Shown: in pieces, positions 1-4,805 of the stretch
Layout of the letters: every line of letters begins with the position of its first letter
Position numbering within the stretch: the stretch's first letter is position 1
Origin: Lachnospiraceae bacterium UBA3821
Lineage (GTDB): Bacteria; Bacillota; Clostridia; Lachnospirales; Lachnospiraceae
Assembly (NCBI GenBank): GCA_002368865.1
Contig: DFDT01000115.1
Span: 1-5,933 of the forward strand
DNA length: 5,933 nucleotides
Direction of reading: 5' to 3'
Notes under the pieces: model-generated
Database searches by the model: none
Seen by the model: only the letters and a program-made list of their open reading frames with translations
What the model was told of the DNA's origin: nothing
Position numbers and translations under genes: made by a program

Positions 1-1
1 A

Positions 2-160
2 GTGTTTGCACAGTGGGAGGGGAAACAGCGGGAGAGACGGTATCTGCTCTATTATGTGACGGCCATGGAGCATATGGAGGAATATGTACAGACCGGCCAT
101 GCGTCAGATGAGAGTACATTGCAGCCCACGGGCAGGGTGTTTGACTATAAGAAAGAATAG
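2..160 (+). CDS. C-terminal fragment of an unrecognised protein (5' end outside window)
   Basis: Reading frame 2 is open from the window edge to a TAG at 158-160 and gives the last 52 residues of a protein. The other two plus-strand frames are closed by stops within this stretch. The fragment is hydrophilic, with a probable amphipathic helix (RRYLLYYVTAMEHMEEYV) followed by a loose polar tail ending in DYKKE. I recognise no domain, signal or catalytic motif. It ends 25 bases before the phosphodiesterase start with no terminator hairpin between them, so it is probably the upstream member of the same operon. Its function cannot be assigned from this piece. That it is coding rests on the open frame, its position and its strand. 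Confidence 0.6.
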   Translation: MFAQWEGKQRERRYLLYYVTAMEHMEEYVQTGHASDESTLQPTGRVFDYKKE

Positions 161-172
161 TTTGGGAAGGGT

Positions 173-184
173 ATAGGATCCTAT
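173..184. promoter_or_regulatory. 12-base perfect palindrome ATAGGATCCTAT in the leader of the EAL gene
   Basis: ATAGGATCCTAT equals its own reverse complement and ends one base before the ATG at 186. It contains AGGA (175-178), the best-placed Shine-Dalgarno match, 7 bases from the ATG; a second purine run, GGGAAGG, lies at 164-170. A protein bound here, or a small RNA stem (AUAG/CUAU around a GAUC loop), would cover the ribosome binding site. The same core recurs at 4701-4712 in front of the chemoreceptor gene with one difference. A regulatory role is inference; the palindrome itself is directly seen. Confidence 0.35.
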
Positions 185-185
185 T

Positions 186-2105
186 ATGCTAAAATATTAT
201 CCACAGTATTGCCAGGCCGCCGTTGCGGCCACGATCGTTCTTTTGATCATGTATCTGATGAAAGAGAATTATGCGACCAAGCAAAACAGGCTTTTCGTCT
301 GTATGCTGATCAATAATCTGTTTGCGTCCGCATTGAATATATTCACTTTTTACACCATATCTTTTCCGGAACGGTATCCCATGTGGGTGAACTATCTGAG
401 CAATCAGGTTTATCTGCTTCTGTTCAATCTGCTGGGTGTTATCTTTATGCTTTACATTGATGCCATGATCAAGATCCCGCGGTTTAAGCGGGGAATACAG
501 CTGCTGGCGGGCGGAATCCTGGCGGTGGATGTGTTCCTTCTGTTCTCTTCCCCTTTTACGCATCTTGCGATTTATTATGACGAAAATCTCGTGTACAGTC
601 ATGGTCCATTGATGATCCTGCTCTATGTGACGGCCTTTGTGGCGGTGTTTGCTGCCAACATTGTCTTTGTAGCGGCCAGGAAGCGTTTTAACGCCTACCA
701 GGTGTTTTCCATCACGGGCTTTGTGTTCTGCATTTTTGGAAGTGTGATCTTTCAGGCGTTTCACCCGCCCTATGTGATCAGTAATTTCACCTGTGCACTG
801 ATGCTGTTTTTCCTGTATTCCGCTTTTGAGAACCCGGCGTATTATACTTACAATGATACGCGATGCTACAACAGGCGGGCTTTCCTGGAGACGGTCCACC
901 GCCTCAGGAAGAAGGAGGAGCCCTACACGATCATTGGAATCAAGATGGCGGGTTTCGATGTGGTGGTCAATGCTTACGGGCAGGAGAACGTGGCGATCAT
1001 TTCCGGCAAGATTGCGGAGCGGCTGAATAATGAGTTCGGCAATAAGGCTTATGCGCTCAGCATCAATTGTTTTGCGGTGCTGACCACAGAGGAAGAGTGC
1101 GCACAGCTGATCAAAAAGGTCAAAGAGAGTTTTGAGACTCCCTTTTCCGTCGACGCCGAAGATGAGAGTCATGATATTCCCATTGACGTGGTGGTGAAGA
1201 AGATTCCCATTGTGCGCTTTGATATCGACGGGATGGAGATGGAGGAGATTGTCCATGAGATCATGAGTGCGGGGGCGGAAGACACGCATGAGATTGAAAA
1301 TGTGGAGAAGACTGTGGCAAGTGTGCACAGGAGAAGAGAGCTGATCAGCATCCTCAATGAGGCAATCCGGCAGGAGCGTTTTGAGGTATATTATCAGCCG
1401 ATCCTCGATACGAAGACGATGAAGTTTCACAGTGCGGAGGCACTGGTCAGGCTGCAGGATGAAAAGTTCGGTTTCATCAGTCCGGAGGAATTTATTCCGC
1501 TGGCGGAAAGCAGGGGACAGATCGACGCCATCGGGAAAATGGTGTTTGAGAAGGTCTGTGAATTCATGCGAAACAGCAATTGCTGCGAATACGGGGTGGA
1601 TTACATAGAGATCAATCTGTCACCGGTGCAGTGCAGGCAGGTGAACCTGGTGGAGACGCTGTTGGGCACCATGGAGGAATATGATATCGAGCCCAGCCGG
1701 ATCAATCTGGAGATTACGGAAACCGCGGAGATGGAGAGCAGTGAGATGCTCAAGATGACAGGGATCATGAACAGGCTGCACAACTACGGTGTGACGTTCT
1801 CCATTGACGATTTCGGCTCTGGATTTGCGGCGATTGATTATCTGGTAAAGCTGCCCATGGATCTGGTGAAGATCGACAAGAGCATTCTCTGGCAGGCCAT
1901 GGAGGATAAGGTGGCGATGATGGTGCTGCAGCATACGATCCGCATGATCAAGGAAGTGGACAAAAAGATTGTGGTGGAGGGCGTGGAGACCAAGGAGATG
2001 ATGGATTTCCTTGTGAGCGAGGGCTGTGATTATCTGCAGGGGTATTATTTTTCCAAACCGGTGCCGCAGGAGAAGTATCTGGAGTTTTTAAAGGAGAAGG
2101 TATGA
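186..2105 (+). CDS. Membrane-bound cyclic-di-GMP phosphodiesterase: 7TM + degenerate GGDEF + EAL
   Basis: This 639-residue protein should hydrolyse cyclic-di-GMP to pGpG at the inner face of the membrane. Residues 8-214 contain about seven hydrophobic helices (near 8-25, 35-60, 70-95, 103-124, 140-164, 171-192, 196-214), which would place the C-terminus in the cytoplasm. Residues 220-345 are a GGDEF fold still recognisable by YNRRAF (228-233), but the active-site loop reads SINCF (292-296) instead of GGDEF, so cyclase activity is not expected. The EAL domain (about 385-635) keeps every key residue: E418-A-L-V-R, N477, E509 in LEITET, D541-D542 in DDFGSG, K562, E598 in VVEGVET and Q618 in YLQGYYFSKP. 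The first Met precedes TM1, and AGGA lies 7 bases upstream. The membrane part is not a named sensor I can identify; its ligand is unknown. It probably belongs to an operon with its flanking genes. Confidence 0.93.
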   Translation: MLKYYPQYCQAAVAATIVLLIMYLMKENYATKQNRLFVCMLINNLFASALNIFTFYTISFPERYPMWVNYLSNQVYLLLFNLLGVIFMLYIDAMIKIPRFKRGIQLLAGGILAVDVFLLFSSPFTHLAIYYDENLVYSHGPLMILLYVTAFVAVFAANIVFVAARKRFNAYQVFSITGFVFCIFGSVIFQAFHPPYVISNFTCALMLFFLYSAFENPAYYTYNDTRCYNRRAFLETVHRLRKKEEPYTIIGIKMAGFDVVVNAYGQENVAIISGKIAERLNNEFGNKAYALSINCFAVLTTEEECAQLIKKVKESFETPFSVDAEDESHDIPIDVVVKKIPIVRFDIDGMEMEEIVHEIMSAGAEDTHEIENVEKTVASVHRRRELISILNEAIRQERFEVYYQPILDTKTMKFHSAEALVRLQDEKFGFISPEEFIPLAESRGQIDAIGKMVFEKVCEFMRNSNCCEYGVDYIEINLSPVQCRQVNLVETLLGTMEEYDIEPSRINLEITETAEMESSEMLKMTGIMNRLHNYGVTFSIDDFGSGFAAIDYLVKLPMDLVKIDKSILWQAMEDKVAMMVLQHTIRMIKEVDKKIVVEGVETKEMMDFLVSEGCDYLQGYYFSKPVPQEKYLEFLKEKV

Positions 2106-2106
2106 T

Positions 2107-3168
2107 ATGGGACAGGTGAGACTGGGGAAGACGGAGCTTGTTGTGGAGAAGAACGCCTTTGGCGCACTGCCGATTCAACGCATCTCGCAGGCGGAAGCGG
2201 TACGGCTGCTGCGGAAGGCGTATGATCGGGGTGTGCGGTTTTTTGACACGGCCAGGTGGTATACCGATTCTGAGGTCAAAGTGGGAGAAGCGTTTGACGG
2301 GATGCGGGAGAAAGTGTATATTGCCACGAAGACCGGTGCCACAACGGCGGAAGGATTCTGGAAGGATCTGGAGACGTCGTTAGGCAATCTGCGCACGGAG
2401 TATATCGACATTTATCAGTTCCATAATCCGGCATTCTGTCCGAAACCCGGGGACGGCACGGGACTTTATGAGGCGATGCTCACGGCAAAGGCGCAGGGGA
2501 AGGTACGACACATCGGCATTACCAATCACAGGCTGGCAGTGGCGAAGGAAGCCATTGCATCCGGGCTTTATGAGACCCTGCAGTTCCCGTTCAGCTATCT
2601 GGCATCGGAGGCGGATGTGGATATTGTGGAGCGGTGTAAAAAAGCGGATATGGGATTTATCTGCATGAAAGCGTTGGCGGGAGGGTTGATCAACAATTCG
2701 GCCGCGGCATACGCCTATCTGAACCAGTTCGACAATGTGCTGCCAATCTGGGGCGTACAGCGGGAGTCGGAGCTGGATGAGTTCTTATCATACATAGAGC
2801 ATCCGCCGGTGCTGACGGAGGAATTGAAAGCGGTGATCGAGAAGGACAGAGAGGAACTCTCCGGGGAATTCTGCAGGGGCTGCGGATATTGTATGCCCTG
2901 CCCGGCGGGGATCGAGATCAACAATTGCGCCAGAATGAGTCTGCTAATCCGGCGGGCGCCGTCAGCGAGTCAGCTGACTCCCGAGATGCAGGCGAAAATG
3001 CACAGGATCAAGGATTGCATGCATTGCGGCCGCTGCAGCGCCAGATGTCCGTATGGGTTGAATACCCCGGAACTGTTGGAGAAAAATTATCGGGATTATC
3101 GGGAGATCCTGGCAGGAAAAGATATCAGAGCGGCGAAAGAAATGACAAGGTCCGGCAACACCTATTAA
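2107..3168 (+). CDS. Aldo/keto reductase with C-terminal double 4Fe-4S ferredoxin domain
   Basis: A 353-residue cytoplasmic oxidoreductase. Residues 1-235 form the TIM-barrel aldo/keto reductase domain, with the expected catalytic tetrad D47 (FFDTA), Y52, K75 (ATKTG) and H106 (YQFHNP). Residues 250-320 add two cysteine clusters: C256xxC259xxC262xxC265P and C304xxC307xxC310xxxC314P, plus C274. These suggest two 4Fe-4S clusters that could move electrons to or from the reductase site. This fusion is a known family in anaerobes, usually annotated as an iron-sulfur aldo/keto reductase; the substrate is not predictable. The start is fixed by AAGGAG at 2091-2096, inside the previous gene, 10 bases before the ATG. 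Only one base separates it from the phosphodiesterase stop, which points to translational coupling. Its last codons form the 5' arm of a terminator. Confidence 0.93.
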   Translation: MGQVRLGKTELVVEKNAFGALPIQRISQAEAVRLLRKAYDRGVRFFDTARWYTDSEVKVGEAFDGMREKVYIATKTGATTAEGFWKDLETSLGNLRTEYIDIYQFHNPAFCPKPGDGTGLYEAMLTAKAQGKVRHIGITNHRLAVAKEAIASGLYETLQFPFSYLASEADVDIVERCKKADMGFICMKALAGGLINNSAAAYAYLNQFDNVLPIWGVQRESELDEFLSYIEHPPVLTEELKAVIEKDREELSGEFCRGCGYCMPCPAGIEINNCARMSLLIRRAPSASQLTPEMQAKMHRIKDCMHCGRCSARCPYGLNTPELLEKNYRDYREILAGKDIRAAKEMTRSGNTY

Positions 3169-3185
3169 GGTGGCCGGACCTTTTT
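3147..3185 (+). terminator. Intrinsic terminator overlapping the end of the aldo/keto reductase gene
   Basis: AAGGTCCGGC (3147-3156) pairs perfectly with GCCGGACCTT (3173-3182). After a two-base bulge (AA, 3157-3158) an inner stem CACCT/AGGTG (3159-3163/3168-3172) closes on the loop ATTA. The hairpin is followed by T3181-T3185. The TAA stop (3166-3168) lies at the loop and top of the stem, so the last codons of the reductase double as the 5' arm. On the minus strand the same hairpin is followed by GTCATTTCTTT, a poorer U-tract, so it might also weakly stop transcription from the convergent chemoreceptor gene, which shows no good terminator of its own. Confidence 0.88.
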
Positions 3186-3253
3186 GCCGCGTACCTGGCG
3201 GCGCACATTTGAAAAATGAAAAAAGAAAAACCGTAAAAACTGCGTGCAAAAAT

Positions 3254-4660
3254 TTATTTCCGGAAAATGACGATCTGGGTCTCTTCCGTGTAGCCCAGGG
3301 TCTGCATATATTTCTGCAGGGCCTGGATCTTCTGCTGGAATACGAAGTAAGCGTCATAGCATTTTGCAAAGTGCATCATCGCGCCCTCGAAGTCACCTTT
3401 ATCCTTGGCTTTCCAGGAATCCGTCGCGTGTCTGTGGAAGGTGTCATGGGCATCGAAGGTAGCGCGGAACTGGCTGCTCTGGGTGATCTTGGGATCGGTC
3501 TGTTCTCGGAGCCAGAGACCCAGCTTACACTTGTCGTTGTTGTTTACCTGATTGAGGCGCAGCGGCTCAAATCCCATGGCATTGTTGTAGATACGCCACA
3601 TGAGGATGAAATGGTCCACCTCGAACACTTTCAGCTTATCCTGAGTGGTGACGCAGCCGGCCTCGCGGTACATATCGCTTCGGCAGGTATCGATGTAGCG
3701 TCCGATCTTGAAGATATGCACACCGGTCTTGTTGCAGTCCTCGGACAGAGCGGCGTAGCTGGTGGCGATATTGTCCACTTTCCGGGAAAAATCCGCAGTG
3801 ATGCCGGTCTGTATGTCAATGTCTTTCAAAATCTTGTCGGCGGAATCGTTGATGCTGACAATCTGGGAATTCATCTGCTCTATGTCGCCCAGGGATACTT
3901 CCACTTTTTCATTTCCCTCTGACAGATGGAGCGTGGTCTCATCCATGGACTTGGCCAAAGCGGAGATATCGGTCTGCAGTTCCTGGACATATTTCTGGAT
4001 GTCGCCGGCGGATTGGGTGGTATTGCTGGAGAGCTGTCGTACCTGTTCCGCCACAACGGCGAACCCCCGTCCGGATTCCCCGGCTCTGGCGGCCTCTATG
4101 GAAGCGTTCAGGGCCAACAGGTTACTCTGGCTGGCAACGGAGCGCACCACGTTCACGATTTCACTGATCTCGTCTATCTTGGTCCGGAAGTTCTGGATCT
4201 GCTGGTTGATCTGTACGATCCGCTCGGAAGATTCGTTCACCACCTGCATGCTGGATTTCATGTTGGCGGTGCTGTTTTCGGAAGCAGCCAGCATGGTATG
4301 GATGTTATTGCGGATCTCGCCCATGTAAGCAGAGATATTGCCGATGGAATCCTCCAGATTCCGGCTGGCGTCCTCCATTGCCTCAATGTCGTGGGATTGG
4401 GAAGTCACCTGATCCAACAGATTTTTGACATAAGAGTTGTCGCCGATGGCCTCCATGGCTTCGTTCAGACGCATGATAAAGTTATTGTTGAATTTCCGAT
4501 AGGCATACATAGTCTGGTTCAGGAGATCCGGCAGCTCGGGATCCTCGTATCCTTCTGTGGAAACGTCGTGAAAGTCTCCTGCAACAATCTTGCGCATGGC
4601 TTCTTTGAGCAGTGTAATATCGGTGTTCTCCTTTTGGGGTGCTTTCTTTTTCCCGAACAT
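3254..4660 (-). CDS. Soluble methyl-accepting chemotaxis protein with C-terminal CZB zinc-binding domain (TlpD-like)
   Basis: A 468-residue chemoreceptor with no transmembrane segment, so it should work in the cytoplasm by controlling the CheA kinase through CheW. Residues 14-75 resemble a HAMP-like helical pair (IVAGDF, EDPELPDLLNQ). Residues about 80-310 are the coiled-coil signalling domain, with the highly conserved hairpin tip LLALNASIEAARAGESGRGF (181-200) followed by AVVAEQVRQL. Residues 345-450 match the CZB domain: H350, C378 in CKLGLW, H405 and H409 form the expected three-His/one-Cys zinc site. In Helicobacter pylori TlpD this architecture senses zinc-linked and oxidant signals such as hypochlorous acid; applying that here is inference. 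Three further cysteines (C309, C326, C336) sit in the linker before the zinc site. There is no C-terminal CheR-binding pentapeptide. The start is fixed by AAAGGAGG (bases 4667-4674) 6 bases upstream. It is monocistronic in this window and convergent to the reductase gene. Confidence 0.95.
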   Translation of the reverse strand: MFGKKKAPQKENTDITLLKEAMRKIVAGDFHDVSTEGYEDPELPDLLNQTMYAYRKFNNNFIMRLNEAMEAIGDNSYVKNLLDQVTSQSHDIEAMEDASRNLEDSIGNISAYMGEIRNNIHTMLAASENSTANMKSSMQVVNESSERIVQINQQIQNFRTKIDEISEIVNVVRSVASQSNLLALNASIEAARAGESGRGFAVVAEQVRQLSSNTTQSAGDIQKYVQELQTDISALAKSMDETTLHLSEGNEKVEVSLGDIEQMNSQIVSINDSADKILKDIDIQTGITADFSRKVDNIATSYAALSEDCNKTGVHIFKIGRYIDTCRSDMYREAGCVTTQDKLKVFEVDHFILMWRIYNNAMGFEPLRLNQVNNNDKCKLGLWLREQTDPKITQSSQFRATFDAHDTFHRHATDSWKAKDKGDFEGAMMHFAKCYDAYFVFQQKIQALQKYMQTLGYTEETQIVIFRK

Positions 4661-4666
4661 AGGCAG

Positions 4667-4674
4667 CCTCCTTT
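4667..4674 (-). promoter_or_regulatory. Strong ribosome binding site of the chemoreceptor gene
   Basis: On the minus strand this reads AAAGGAGG, close to a full anti-16S match, with 6 bases to the ATG at 4660. It settles the start codon and suggests efficient translation. It contrasts with the divergent lipoprotein gene, which has no such site. Confidence 0.85.
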
Positions 4675-4697
4675 ATCGTGTGATCTCGGAACTCTTA

Positions 4698-4715
4698 TTC
4701 ATAGGATCTTATGAA
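4698..4715. promoter_or_regulatory. 18-base near-perfect palindrome at the predicted chemoreceptor transcription start
   Basis: TTCATAGGATCTTATGAA is symmetric except for one mismatched pair (4704/4709). It lies immediately downstream of the predicted minus-strand -10 box, so it spans the likely transcription start. Its core ATAGGATCTTAT (4701-4712) differs by one base from the palindrome at 173-184. It could be a repressor operator, or a 6-bp stem with a 6-base loop at the 5' end of the mRNA. No family of regulator is recognisable from it. Confidence 0.4.
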
Positions 4716-4716
4716 T

Positions 4717-4745
4717 ATCATATCATAAAAAAGAAAGCGCAACAA
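4717..4745 (-). promoter_or_regulatory. Predicted housekeeping-sigma promoter of the chemoreceptor gene
   Basis: On the minus strand TTGTTG (4740-4745) is a partial -35 and TATGAT (4717-4722) a 5/6 -10, with a 17-base T-rich spacer. A second overlapping TATGAT lies at 4722-4727, five bases further upstream, so the -10 could be shifted. Either choice starts transcription near 4709-4715 and gives a leader of about 50 bases with a proper ribosome binding site. I found no motility-sigma (SigD/FliA type TAAA-N15-GCCGATAA) promoter. Confidence 0.5.
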
Positions 4746-4767
4746 CAAGAATATGATGGCAGATTCA

Positions 4768-4797
4768 TTTACAAACTGACTGCAGATACGGTATAAT
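4768..4797 (+). promoter_or_regulatory. Near-consensus promoter of the lipoprotein gene, predicted leaderless
   Basis: TTTACA (4768-4773, 5/6 match to the -35) and TATAAT (4792-4797, perfect -10) are separated by 18 bases. The expected start, about 7 bases after the -10, falls near 4804, only about two bases before the ATG at 4806. No Shine-Dalgarno sequence is present before that ATG. An in-frame TGA at 4797-4799 rules out a longer protein with an upstream ATG. Confidence 0.65.
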
Positions 4798-4805
4798 GAA
4801 GCATT

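Noticed and set aside
119..151. Possible promoter before the phosphodiesterase: TTGCAG (119-124) and TATAAG (146-151)
   Set aside because: The spacer is 21 bases, too long for a normal housekeeping promoter, and the elements lie inside the upstream coding region; read-through from upstream is simpler.
189..1430. 413-codon open frame on the minus strand, opposite the phosphodiesterase
   Set aside because: It lies entirely antisense to a gene with clear domains, has His/Arg/Gln-rich composition without any recognisable motif, and is explained by the codon bias of the real gene.
3186..3202. Small hairpin GCCGC/GCGGC with a 7-base loop after the terminator
   Set aside because: Only 5 base pairs and no T-run on the proper side for either strand; likely incidental.
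3170..3922. 250-codon plus-strand open frame starting at a GTG inside the terminator
   Set aside because: It is antisense to the chemoreceptor CZB region, begins in a transcription terminator and has no domain match; it is a shadow frame.
3926..4714. 262-codon plus-strand open frame opposite the chemoreceptor signalling domain
   Set aside because: Its Gly/Leu/Val-rich product mirrors the highly conserved receptor coding sequence, and no ribosome site or domain supports it.
4750..4780. Possible motility-sigma promoter on the minus strand (TAAA followed by GCC)
   Set aside because: TAAA and GCC are only about 7 bases apart, not about 15, and the GATAA part of the -10 is missing.
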